Assembly: GCA_030674185.1 (NCBI GenBank)
Contig: CM060311.1
Coordinates: forward strand, 100,149,513 to 100,213,512
DNA: 64,000 bases
Origin: Monoplex corrugatus
Lineage: Eukaryota; Mollusca; Gastropoda; Littorinimorpha; Ranellidae
Direction: 5' to 3'
The stretch's first letter is position 1; every line of letters begins with the position of its first letter. Under the pieces are notes generated by a model, which saw only the letters and a program-made list of their open reading frames with translations, was not told the origin of the DNA and did no database searches. The translations under genes were made by a program, and so were the position numbers. Of this stretch, positions 10,556 to 21,164 are shown piece after piece.

Positions 10556-11028
10556 TGATCAGAATAAACAATGTTAAAACATAATCAGCATAAACAATGT
10601 TAAAACATGATCAACATAAACAATGTTTAAACATGATCAGAATAAACAATGTTAAAACATGATCAGAATAAACAATGTTAAAACATGATCAGAATAAACA
10701 ATGTTTAAACATGATCAGCATAAACAATGTTAAAACATGATCAGCATAAACAATATTTAAACATGATCAGAATAAACAATGTTTAAACATGATCAGCATA
10801 AACAATGTTAAAACATGATCAGCATAAAGAATGTTTAAACATGATCAACATAAACAGTGCATAAACAATGTCAAAACATGATCAGCATAAACAATGTTTA
10901 AACATGATCAGAATAAACAATGTTTAAACATGATCAGCATAAACAATGTTAAAACATGATCAGCATAAACAATGTTTAAACATGATCAGAATAAACAATG
11001 TTAAAACATGATCAGCATAAACAATGTT
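10556..11028. repeat. 26-bp minisatellite, part 2
   Basis: About 18 more copies of the GATCAGCATAAACAATG unit after the Penelope-like interruption, with the same variant types. The array ends at 11028, where CAATGTTTCTGTCTCC leads into single-copy sequence. Confidence 0.93.
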
Positions 11029-11046
11029 TCTGTCTCCAACGGGCAG

Positions 11047-11184
11047 GGAAACTAGACAGGTCACCAGCACAAACCTGGACTAACATCCCCAAGTGGTGTT
11101 ATGGAAACATTGCAAACAATGTGTCGGTATTTGACATAAACTGCAACCACAAAGACTACAGGTCATGTCAGAAAGTCAGAACAC
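11047..11184 (+). CDS. Candidate internal exon, Cys-containing extracellular-like
   Basis: After the acceptor-like TCTCCAACGGGCAG|GG an open frame (acceptor phase 1) reads KLDRSPAQTWTNIPKWCYG, then NNVSVFDINCNHKDYRSC. It contains three cysteines and one NVS sequon, as expected for a small secreted module. The frame stays open into the 19-bp array, so the true 3' boundary is unclear; no convincing donor is seen. The phase matches the phase-1 style of the exon at 16912, so it could belong to the + strand membrane-protein gene. It could also be non-coding or part of a retroelement. Confidence 0.3.
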
Positions 11185-11440
11185 TGTCTGGGGAAATGTA
11201 CTCTGTCTGGGGAAATGTACTCTGTCTGGGGAAATGCACTCTGTCTAGGGAAATGTACTCTGTCTGGGGAAATGTACACTGTCTGGGGAAATGTACTCTG
11301 TCTGGGGAAATGTACTCTGTCTGGGGAAATGTACACTGTCTGGGGAAATGTACACTGTCTGGGGAAATGTACACTGTCTGGGGAAATGTACACTGTCTGG
11401 AGAAATGTACTCTGGGGAAATGTACACTGTCTGGGGGAAA
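11185..11440. repeat. 19-bp minisatellite
   Basis: About 13 copies of a unit with the core CTGTCTGGGGAAATGTA, ending in CT or CA. It starts inside the candidate exon frame, and the unit lacks a stop in several frames. Confidence 0.93.
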
Positions 11441-11715
11441 TGTACTCTGTGTGGGGAAATGTACTACACACATCCCTAACAAACAAGACCACCAGACAGA
11501 CGGAGACAAAACCGCTGACCACTTTTCAGGGAAATGTACTCTGTGTGGGGAAATGTACTACACACATTCCTAACAAACAAGACCACCAGACAGACGGAGA
11601 CAAAACCGCTGACCACTTTTCAGGGAAATGTACTCTGTGTGGGGAAATGTACTACACACATTCCTAACAAACAAGACCACCAGACAGACGGAGACAAAAC
11701 CGCTGACCACTTTTC
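11441..11715. repeat. 94-bp higher-order repeat
   Basis: Three near-identical copies, about 94 bp each. Each contains one GGGGAAATGTAC unit from the preceding 19-bp array, the segment CCTAACAAACAAGACCACC, and CCGCTGACCACTTTTCA. The third copy passes into the L1-like remnant at 11716. Confidence 0.92.
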
Positions 11716-11892
11716 ACCAACAGCTTTTATGGAATAACATTTTGATTCAGCATGAACAGCGAACCTTGTTTCTTTTTTTCTACTGGAAAAGGGCTGGTAT
11801 AGAACTAGTACAAGTTACGTTCAAGGGCTGGTATAGAACTAGTACAAGTTACGTTCAAGGGCTGGTATAGAACTAGTACAAGTTACGTTCAA
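11716..11892 (+). pseudogene. L1/Tx1-like remnant with a 34-bp triplication
   Basis: The frame reads QQLLWNNILIQHEQRTLF and then FYWKRAGIELVQV. This matches the region after the RT palm in L1/Tx1-like elements (a W-N-N, then W-x-x-x-GI-x-x-V pattern). It is probably a continuation of the element broken at 9060. From 11789 a 34-bp unit (GGGCTGGTATAGAACTAG...) is repeated three times in tandem. Confidence 0.55.
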
Positions 11893-11970
11893 TGTCAATG
11901 AAAAGAGGTTTTTAAACATACAACAAATAAGGAAGAAAACAAGAGAAAATGATGCTAGTGTTATGTATTG

Positions 11971-12027
11971 GTCATCATCATCAACATGGCGTTGGCGATC
12001 ATGGCCCTCCATATGCATCTATCTATT
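11971..12027 (-). mobile_element. RTE-like LINE 3'-end stub
   Basis: A short match to the 3' end of the RTE-like family found elsewhere here: CATCATCATCAACATGG, then CGTTGGCGATCATGG and CCCTCCATATG. The copy retains only the ATC tail and about 45 bp of coding end. Confidence 0.7.
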
Positions 12028-12105
12028 GGTACAATGCATTAATAAATGCGATAACGAATCACTGTCCCCCCTAGGGATGACGGGGGCTCTTTCAGTATAA
12101 ATAGT

Positions 12106-12562
12106 ATCCCCACATTCTGGAAATTCTGTGATAGACATTTCTTCTTTTCTGTCACTCTCTTTGTTTCTGCCTTATTCGTTTGCTTTCTATCATTTCTTCT
12201 TTTCTGTCACTCTCTTTGTTTCTGCCTTGTTCCTTTGCTTTCTATCATTTCTTCCTATCATTTTCGGTGTTGTTGGTCCATTTATCTGCATGTGTTCGAT
12301 AAAGTCTTACGTACTTTCTCTTTGGATAAATAATTTTGGTACATATATTAAGTGCATTTTTGGCTCTAGGAAAATGTGATATGCGAAAGCAATTTTAGGT
12401 AATTTAGCCGGCTTTTGTACGTGTTTTAGTGTCCTTAGTTATGTTTAAACTTGTTTTCAGGTTTGCTATTGTAATCCCCTGTGTGATGAATTGGACGGAG
12501 TGGTCAACGCCAGGGGCATCTCCTTAGATGATGTGCGCGAATGCATTGATATGTGTATTTAA
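12106..12562 (+). repeat. Dispersed repeat, copy B
   Basis: Second copy of the 92-508 repeat, same orientation. It carries its own 55-bp internal tandem duplication (two copies of TCTTCTTTTCTGTCACTC...). Positions 12028-12105 show nothing recognisable. Confidence 0.75.
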
Positions 12563-12639
12563 TTTTTGTGTGTGTTAAAGCATTGTGTATGTTTTGAAAC
12601 GGTTACAGCCCTGATGTGGCTCTACGCGGTCGGCTGGGC

Positions 12640-13130
12640 ATTTAAACAAAACTAACAATAACATAACAAACGACTGGACACTGGGGATTGGTAACCGTAC
12701 TGAAAATGAAGCATTCAATAATCTGTCGACCGACTGGAAAGATACTGGACTGTATCGCAACATCTCAAAATGGAGAAAAGAAACAGAAACCGACCTTGAA
12801 ACTAAATCATATGCTGTGTGACATTGGCTCAGAAAACTTGAAGCTAGTGACAATGTCTGCCAACTCCATTCAAGAGCAACCAAAAAAGTAAGATTAAAAA
12901 GAACTTCAGTGGTAAAACACCGCATGATATGCACCCTACCAAATTCTGTTACATAAGAAGCAAACTTTAGATGAAAATGATTGTTCTATATGGAAGACTG
13001 CAACAGACTATCTTTACCATTGTCTTGTTGTTGAGTCATTTTGGAAGCAAGGAGAAGAATATGTCCTTAGACTCATAAATAGTCGATTCAAGGTAAGTGT
13101 TTAAAGTATCATTTTCTGCCTAAGAAATTC
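12640..13130 (+). pseudogene. L1/Tx1-like C-terminal remnant
   Basis: Broken frames read DWTLGIGNRTENEAF, KWRKETETDLETKSYAV and later YHCLVVESFWKQGEEYV. The last matches the H-x-x-x-x-C-x-x-V-x-x-FW type tail common in L1/Tx1-like ORF2. Stops and frameshifts are frequent. With 8095-9060 and 11716-11892 it is plausibly one old insertion split by minisatellite growth. AAG|GTAAGT at about 13090 resembles a splice donor, but no supporting exon was found. Confidence 0.55.
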
Positions 13131-13254
13131 TGATCAGCTGAAACATACTAGAAGGGAAAAGTGTGCACAGTATGCAAAAGAAAACAAATAACCATGTACC
13201 AATATCCTTCATTTTTGAAGAAAAACAACAACCCGAAACATCATTTAGGTTCGG

Positions 13255-13432
13255 GGTTGTGTGTGGTGTGTGTGTGTGCGTGCGTGTGTGTGTGTGTGTG
13301 TGTGTGTGGGGTGTGTGTTGTGTGTGGTGTGTGTGTGGTGTGTGTGTGTGTGTGGTGGGTGGGAGGGAGGTTGAAATGATCGTTGACAGTTGGAAAACAG
13401 GGACAAAAAAAAGGCGGGGGGGGGGGGGGGAG
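13255..13432. repeat. GT microsatellite and G-run
   Basis: (GT)n with GG interruptions at 13255-13365, then a run of about 14 G residues at 13416-13430. Confidence 0.92.
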
Positions 13433-13444
13433 GAGATTGGAAAC

Positions 13445-16400
13445 GACATCAAACAATGACAGATGTGTACATTAGCAATGACAGATGTGTACATTAGCAA
13501 TGACAGACATGTACATTAATAATGACAGATGTGTACATTAACAATACAGATGTGTACATTAGCAACGACAGACATGTACATTAATAATGACAGATGTGTA
13601 CATTAACAATGACAGATGTGTACATTAACAATGACAGATGTGTACATTAACAATGACAGATGTGTACATTAGCAATGACAGATGTGTACATTAACAATGA
13701 CAGATGTGTACATTAAATACAGATGTGACATACAATGACAGATGTGTACATTAACAATGACAGATGTGTACATTAACAATGACAGATGTGTACATTAACA
13801 ATGACAGATGTACATAAAATGACAGATGTAATTACAATGACAGATGTGTACATTAACAATGACAGATGTGTACATTAAACAATGACAAGAATGTGTACAT
13901 TAACAATGACAGATGTGTACATTAACAATGACAGATGTGTACATTAACAATGACAGATGTGTACATTAACAATGACAGATGTGTAAATTAGCAATGACAG
14001 ATGTGTACATTAACAATGACAGATGTGTACATTAACAATGACAGATGTGTACATTAACAATGACAGATGTGTACATTAACAATGACAGATGTGTAAAATT
14101 AACAATGACAGATATGTACATTAACAATGACAGACGTTGTACATTAACAATGACAGATGTGTACATTAACAATGACAGATTGTACATTACAATGACAGAT
14201 GTGTACATTAACAATGACAGATGTGTACATTACAATGACAGATGTGTAAATTAGCAATGACAGATGTGTACATTAACAATGACAGACATGTACATTAACA
14301 ATGACAGATGTGTAAATTAACAATGGCAGACGTTGTAACATTAACAATGACAGATGTGTACATTAACAATGACAGATGTGTACATTAAATGACAGATGTG
14401 TAATTAGCAAAATGACAATGACATGTACATTAACAATGACAGAGTGAATGATACAATTATACAATGACAGATGTGTACATTAACAATGACAGATATGTAC
14501 ATTAACAATGACATATGTGTACATTAACAATGACAGATGTGTAATTAGCAATGACAGATGTGTAACATTACAATGACAGATGTGTACATTAACAATGACA
14601 GATGTGTACATTAACAATGACAGATGTGTACATTAAATGACAATGACATTAACAAGACAGATGTGTACATTAACAATGACAGATGTGTACATTAACAATG
14701 ACAGATGTGTACATTAAACAATGACAGATGTGTAACATTAGCAATGACAGATTGTACATTAACAATGACAGATGTGTACATTAACAATGACAGACGTGTA
14801 CATTAACAATGACAGAGTGTACATTAACAATGACAGATGTGTACATTAACAATGACAGATGTGTACATTAACAATGACAGATGTGTACATTAACAATGAC
14901 AGATGTGTACATTAACAATGACAGATGTGTACATTAACAATGACAGATGTGTACATTAACAATGACAGATGTGTACATTAACAATGACAGATGTGTACAT
15001 TAACAATGACAGATGTGTACATTAACAATGACAGATGTGTACATTAACAATGACAGATGTGTACATTAACAATGACAGATGTGTACATTAACAATGACAG
15101 ATGTGTACATTAACAATGACAGATGTGTACATTAACAATGACAGATGTGTACATTAACAATGACAGATGTGTACATTAACAATGACAGATGTGTACATTA
15201 ACAATGACAGATGTGTACATTAACAATGACAGATGTGTACATTAACAATGACAGATGTGTACATAACAATGACAGAGTGTACATTAACAATGACAGATGT
15301 GTACATTAACAATGACAGATGTGTAATTAGCAATGACAGATGTGTACATTAACAATGACAGATGTGTACATTAAAATGACAGATGTGTACATTAACATGA
15401 CAGATGTGTAAATTAGCAATGACAGATGTGTACATTAACAATGACAGATGTGTACATTAACAATGACAGATGTGTAATTAGCAATGACAGATGTGTACAT
15501 TAACAATGACAGATGTGTACATTAACAATGACAGATGTGTACATTAACAATGACAGATGTGTACATTAACAATGACAGATGTGTAATTAACAATGACAGA
15601 TGTGTACATTAACAATGACAGATGTGTACATTAAAATGACAGATGTGTACATTAACAATGACAGATGTATACATTAGCAATGACAGATGTGTACAATTAC
15701 AATGACAGATGTGTACATTAACAATGACAGGTCTTACATAATCAACAATGACAGACATGTACATTAACAATGACAGATGTGTACATTAACAATGACAGAT
15801 GTGTACATTAACAATGACAGATGTGTACATTAAAAATGACAGATGTGTACATTAACAATGACAGAGTGTACATTAACAATGACAGATGTGTACATTAACA
15901 ATGACAGATGTGTACATTAACAATGACAGATGTGTACATTAACAATGACAGATGTGTACATTAAAATGACAGATGTGTACATTAACAATGACAGATGTAT
16001 ACATTAGCAATGACAGATGTGTAAATTAGCAATGACAGATGTGTACATTAACAATGACAGACATGTACATCAACAATGACAGACATGTACATTAACAATG
16101 ACAGATGTGTACATTAACAATGACAGATGTGTAATTAGATATGGCAGATGTGTACATTAACAATGACAGATGTGTAAATTAACAATGACAGATGTGTAAA
16201 TTAACAATGGCAGATGTGTAAATTAGCAATGACAGATGTGTAAGTTTAGCAATGGCAGATGTGTAACTTAGCAATGACAGATGTGTAAATTTAGCAATGA
16301 CAGATGTGTAAATTAGCAATGACAGATGTGTAAATTTAGCAATGGCAGATGTGTAAATTAGATATGGCAGATGTGTAACTTAGCAATGACAGATGTGTAA

Positions 16401-16462
16401 ATTTAGTAATGACAGATGTGTAACTTAGCAATGACAGATGTGTAAATTTAGCAATGGCAGGT
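13445..16462. repeat. 22-bp minisatellite, about 3 kb
   Basis: About 135 copies of a 22-bp unit with the core AATGACAGATGTGTACAT followed by TAAC. Copies at 14820-15260 are almost perfect. Both flanks are diverged, and the 3' end shifts to GTGTAAATTTAGCAATGGCAG-type units. Many copies have single-base losses, some probably sequencing noise. It lies upstream of the 16912 exon and presumably in an intron of that gene. Confidence 0.97.
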
Positions 16463-16911
16463 TTGAAAAAAAAGGGTTTTAGCTCATAACACTGAAAAAA
16501 CGATATGTCAGGTCAGTGTTCAGTGTTTCAAAACGTACGACCGTTCCCACTCCATGAATGATTGTACGCACATTTTGTGAACCTCACGCCCACAAAGACT
16601 TTCACGTCTGTTTTTATCCAAACTGGTCACGCACAAGCCATTTTATGAGCACAGATTTGTGAAAGACATGTACACAAGCGGCCACTTCGTCAGTAACTGC
16701 TACTGCTCTCCTTTGTTTATTAGTAATGCTTCCATTACTTTCTTTCCCCTTTCTGCGTATGGTTGAAAGTTATGTAGCTACAATATTGTTTGTTTTGATA
16801 GTGGACTTTATGTAATGTGTTTCATTTTTACGCCTTAGCTTTACGCTTATGTCATATGTGCAGAGTAAGAAGACAAGTCCACTGGGACTTACCGCCTCTG
16901 TCCTTGGCTAG
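16463..16911 (+). other. Single-copy intron sequence before the stalk exon
   Basis: Non-repetitive, AT-rich sequence with no recognisable coding frame. The last 20 bp (CCTCTGTCCTTGGCTAG) form a pyrimidine-rich acceptor for the exon at 16912. An alternative acceptor, CTACTACAG, lies 10 bp further on. Confidence 0.5.
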
Positions 16912-17241
16912 GCTACTACAGTGACTTGGAGTTTGAAGTAAACACTGTTTGCAGAATGCACTGGCTGTTGTGGGGAATAACTTCACATAGTACACTAAGT
17001 GATTTACTTACTACATCCTTTCTGAATGCTTCAGTACCCGGGTGTGTTTTAAACTGTTCACAGAGTGTACCAGTCAGTGTTTCCACATCTTCACAGAAGC
17101 AGACGACTGTTTCGTCGAACGGGACACAACCTGTTAGCACGGTGACTGTGTGTACCTGTGTCAACGTCACTGATGTTGCTACAGTAACCACACAACACAA
17201 GGGGACTAATCAGCCACCGGCCTCAACAGGCCTGCTGAAAG
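16912..17241 (+). CDS. Ectodomain stalk exon of a type I membrane protein
   Basis: The frame is open for 110 codons between acceptor GGCTAG|GC and donor GAAAG|GTTTGT. Both boundaries are phase 1, so the exon is symmetrical, as is usual for extracellular modules. The product begins YYSDLEFEVNTVCRMHWL, has five cysteines, and carries four N-glycosylation sequons (NAS, NCS, NGT, NVT). Its second half is Ser/Thr/Val-rich (VPVSVSTSSQKQTTVSS), as in a mucin-like stalk. It ends in LLK one intron before the transmembrane exon, whose phase fits exactly. No known domain is recognised. The alternative acceptor at 16921 would give phase 2. Upstream exons should supply a signal peptide and the rest of the ectodomain. 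Confidence 0.6.
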
Positions 17242-17261
17242 GTTTGTCAATATCGTCAAGA

Positions 17262-18839
17262 CAGATCAGACCAGACCAGACCAGACCAGACCAGATCAGA
17301 CAAGACAAGACCAGACCAGACCAGACCAGACCAGACTAGACAAGACAAAACACGTAGACAAGACAAAAACTGCTAGACAAGAAAACATGCAGACAAGACA
17401 AAACATTGAGACAAGACAAAACAATGTAGACAAGACAAAAACACCTAGACAGGACAAAACATTGTGGACAAGACAAACATTGTAGGACAGACAAAACATT
17501 GCTGACAAGACCAAAACACTGCTAGACAAGACAAAAACATGCTGACAAGACAAAACATGCTAGACAAGACAAAACATTGCTGGACAAGACAAACACTGCT
17601 AGACAAGACAAAACATTGCTGGACAAGACAAAAACATGCTAGCAAGACAAAACATGCTAGACAAGACAAAACACTGCTAGACAAGACAAAACATTGCTGA
17701 CAAGACAAAAACACTGCTAGACAAGACAAAACACTGCTAGACAAGACAAAACACTGCTAGACAAGACAAAACACTGTAGACAAACAAAACACTGCTAACA
17801 AGACAAAACATGATAGACAAGACAAAACATTGTGGACAAGACAAAAACATTGCTAGACAAGACAAACACTGCTAGACAAGACAAAACATTGCTAGACAAG
17901 ACAAAACACTGCTAGACAAGACAAAACATTGCTGACAAGACAAAAACACTGCTAGACAACAACATGCTAGACAAGACAAAACACTGCTAGACAAGACAAA
18001 ACACTGCTAGACAAGACAAAACACTGCTAGACAAGACAAAACACTGCTAGACAAGACAAAACACTGCTAGACAAGACAAACACTGCTAGACAAGACAAAA
18101 ACATGCTAGACAAGACAAAACACTGCTAGACAAGACAAAACAGCTAGACAAGACAAACACCGCTAGACAAGACAAAACATTGCAGACAAGACAAAACACT
18201 GCTAGACAAGACAAAACACATGCTAGACAAGACAAAACACTGCTAGACAAGACAAAACACTGCTAGACAAGACAAAACACTTGCTAGACAAGACAAAACA
18301 TGCTAGACAAGACAAAACACTGCTAGACAAGACAAAACACTGGTAGAAGACAAACCAACAAACACTGCTAGACAAGACAAAACATGCAGACAAGACAAAA
18401 CATTGCTAGACAGACAAACATGCAGACAAAAACAAACAAAACATTGCTGGACAAGACAAAACACTGCTAGACAAGACAAAACCAGAAACAAACATTGCAG
18501 ACAAGACAAAACACTGCTAAGACAAAACATGCTAGACAGACAAACACTGCTAGACAGGACAAACACTGAACAGACAAAAATGTAGACAGACAAAACATTG
18601 CTGGACAAGACAAAAAGCTACAAGACAAACACCTAGACAAGACAAAACATTGCTGACAGACAAAACAATGCAAGACAAACAAAACACTGCTGGACAACAA
18701 AAACATGCTAGACAAAACAAAACAAAACTGCTGGACAAGGACAAAACTAAGCAAGACAAAACAACAAACAAAACATTGGCTGCAAGACAAGACAAAACAT
18801 GCTGGACAAGAAAATAAGCAAAGACAAAACAAACAACTT
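17262..18839. repeat. ACCAG array passing into a 21-bp minisatellite
   Basis: An (ACCAG)n run begins 20 bp after the splice donor at 17241/17242. From about 17336 it becomes a 21-bp unit with the core GACAAGACAAAACACTGC. The pentamer and the 21-mer share the GACAAGAC motif, which suggests the longer unit grew out of the shorter. Frequent one-base losses are present. Confidence 0.95.
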
Positions 18840-20706
18840 GCTGGACAAGGTAAAATAATGCTAAGACAAAACAAAACACTGTAGACAAGACAAAACAACA
18901 TGCTGACAAGAAAAAATGCAGACAAAACAAACATGCTGGACAAGGTAAAATATGCAAGAAAACAAACAAAACATTGCTGGACAAGGAAAAAATGCAAGAC
19001 AAAACAAAACAAATATGGACAACCGCTAAAATAATGCAAGACAAACAAAACAACCATGCTGGACAAGGTAAAATAATGCAAGACAAAACAAAACATTGCT
19101 GGACAAGGTAAAATAATGCAAGACAAAACAAAACATTGCTGGACAAGGTAAAATAATGCAGACAAAACAAAACATTGCTGGACAAGGTAAAATAAGCAAG
19201 ACAAACAAAACATTGCTAGAAAAAGACAAAAAAAACATTGCTGGACAAGGTAAAATAATGCAAGACAAAACAAAACACTTGCTGGACAAGGTAAAATAGC
19301 AAGACAAACAAACAACAAAACACTTGCTGGACAAGGTAAAAAATGCAAGACAAAACAAAACATTGCTGGACAAGGTAAAAAATGCAAGACAAAACAAAAC
19401 ACTGTGGACAAGTACAAACACTAATGCAAGAAAACAAGACAAACAAAACATTGTGGACAAGGTAAAAAATGCAAGACAAAACAACACATGCTGACAAGGT
19501 AAAAAAGCAAACAAACAACAAAACAAAACATTGCTGGACAAGGGTAAAATAATGCAAGACAAAACAAAACATTGCTGGACAAGGTAAAATAATGCAAGAC
19601 AAAACAAACATTGCTGGACAAGTACAAAAATGCAAGAAAAACAAACAAAACATTGCTGACAAGGTAAATAATGACAAGACAAACAAAACAAAACATTGCT
19701 GGACAAGGTAAAATAATGCAAGAAAAACAAAACAAAACATTGCTCGGTAATAAGCAGTAAAACAAATTGCTGGAAGTAAAATGCAAAACAAACAAACAAC
19801 ATTGCTGGACAAGGTAAAATAATGCAAGACAAAACAAAACAAAACATTGCTGGACAAGGTAAAATAATGCAAGACAAAACAAAACAAAACATTGCTGGAC
19901 AAGGTAAAATAATGCAAGAGAACAAACAAAACATTGCTGGACAAGGTAAAATAATGCAAGACAAAACAAAACATTGCTGGACAAGGTAAAATAATGCAAG
20001 ACAAAACAAAACAAAACAAAAATTGCTGGACAAGGTAAAATAATGCAAACAACAAACAAAACATTGCTGGACAAGGTAAAATAATGCAAGACAAAACAAA
20101 ACAAAACATTGCTGGACAAGGTAAAATAATGCAAACAAAACAAAACATTGCTGGACAAGGTAAAATAATGCAAGAGAAAACAAAACAAAACATTGCTGGA
20201 CAAGGTAAAATAATGCAAAACAAAACAAAACATTGCTGGACAAGGTAAAATAATGCAAGAAAAAACAAAACAAAACATTGCTGGACAAGGTAAAATAATG
20301 CAAGACAAACAAAACAAAAATTGCTGGACAAGGTAAAATAATGCAAGACAAACAAAACAAAACATTGCTGGACAAGGTAAAATAATGCAAAAACAAACAA
20401 GACAAAACATTGCTGGACAAGGTAAAATAATGCAAGGACAAAACATTGCTGGACAAGGTAAAATAATGCAAGACAAAAACAAAACATTGCTGGACAAGGT
20501 AAAATAATGCAAGACAAAACAAACAAAACAAAATTGCTGGACAAGGTAAAATAATGCAAGAAAAACAAAACAAAACATTGCTGGACAAGGTAAAATAATG
20601 CAAGACAAAACAAGAACAAAACATTGCTGGACAAGGTAAAATAATGCAAGACAAAACAAAACAAAACATTGCTGGACAAGGTAAAATAATGCAAGACAAA
20701 TCAGAA
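18840..20706. repeat. About 41-bp minisatellite
   Basis: Units of roughly 35-45 bp combine GCTGGACAAGGTAAAATA with ATGCAAGACAAAACAAAACA. The variation is mostly in the number of AAAAC repeats. It follows on without a gap from the 21-bp array, sharing GACAA and AACATTGCT. Long stop-free frames on the - strand (up to 607 codons, Phe/Leu/Cys-rich) are products of the repeat. Confidence 0.95.
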
Positions 20707-20726
20707 CATTGCAAGACAGGAAAAAA

Positions 20727-20790
20727 AAGACCACCAGCGGCACCACCACCACCACCACCACCACCACCACCACACCACCACCACCACCAA
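20727..20790. repeat. CCA trinucleotide repeat
   Basis: (CCA)n with one CGG interruption, directly before the SINE. Confidence 0.93.
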
Positions 20791-20799
20791 AAGCGATGC

Positions 20800-21115
20800 A
20801 AAGCAAGACCAATCCCTGTGCCGCAGTGGTTAGGGCAACAGACAAACAAGTGGAAGGTTGTGGGTTCAAATCCCCGTCGTTATGGCTTTGAATCTCATCA
20901 GTCCTAACAACGAATACTGAGGGATTTTTAAGCTCCAACCAACTGGCTGCTACCCAGAGTCGAGTGTACTAGGGGCTCATTAGGAAGACTAGGACCACAC
21001 TCTCGAGTCTTATCGCCGATTCTTCATTGAAGGTATTCTTCAAATTTCCAACCAGACCCCGCAGGTGTTTGTATCTCTGGGCTTTTTTTTTCTGGGCCCT
21101 GCTGGTTGCCATGGA
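20800..21115 (+). mobile_element. tRNA-derived SINE, family 1 (reference copy)
   Basis: The head has the RNA polymerase III B box GGTTCAAATCC (in GTGGGTTCAAATCCCC). A weak A-box-like GTGGTTAGGGC lies about 40 bp upstream. The body contains GGGATTTTTAAGCTCCAACC, then GAAGACTAGGACCACAC and CGCAGGTGTTTGTATCTC, ending near a T-run at 21085. The same ordered segments occur at 53642-53760 and 56665-56745, establishing a family. No flanking duplication was identified. Confidence 0.78.
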
Positions 21116-21164
21116 GCTTGATGGTCAGAGGAGTTGTTGTCAGCCATGTGTCTTGTTGCTCCAC

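Noticed and set aside
9140..11028. Regular repeats that might suggest a CRISPR array
   Set aside because: Units are contiguous with no unique spacers, and the context is a eukaryotic minisatellite with LINE remnants.
16926..17339. Extension of the stalk exon through the ACCAG repeat (IRPDQTRPDQ)
   Set aside because: A donor at 17241/17242 precedes it and gives the correct phase to the transmembrane exon; the extension is repeat sequence.
17296..20938. Phe/Leu/Cys-rich - strand frames up to 607 codons resembling multi-pass membrane proteins
   Set aside because: They follow the 21-bp and 41-bp repeat exactly and change register with unit length; no non-repetitive part.
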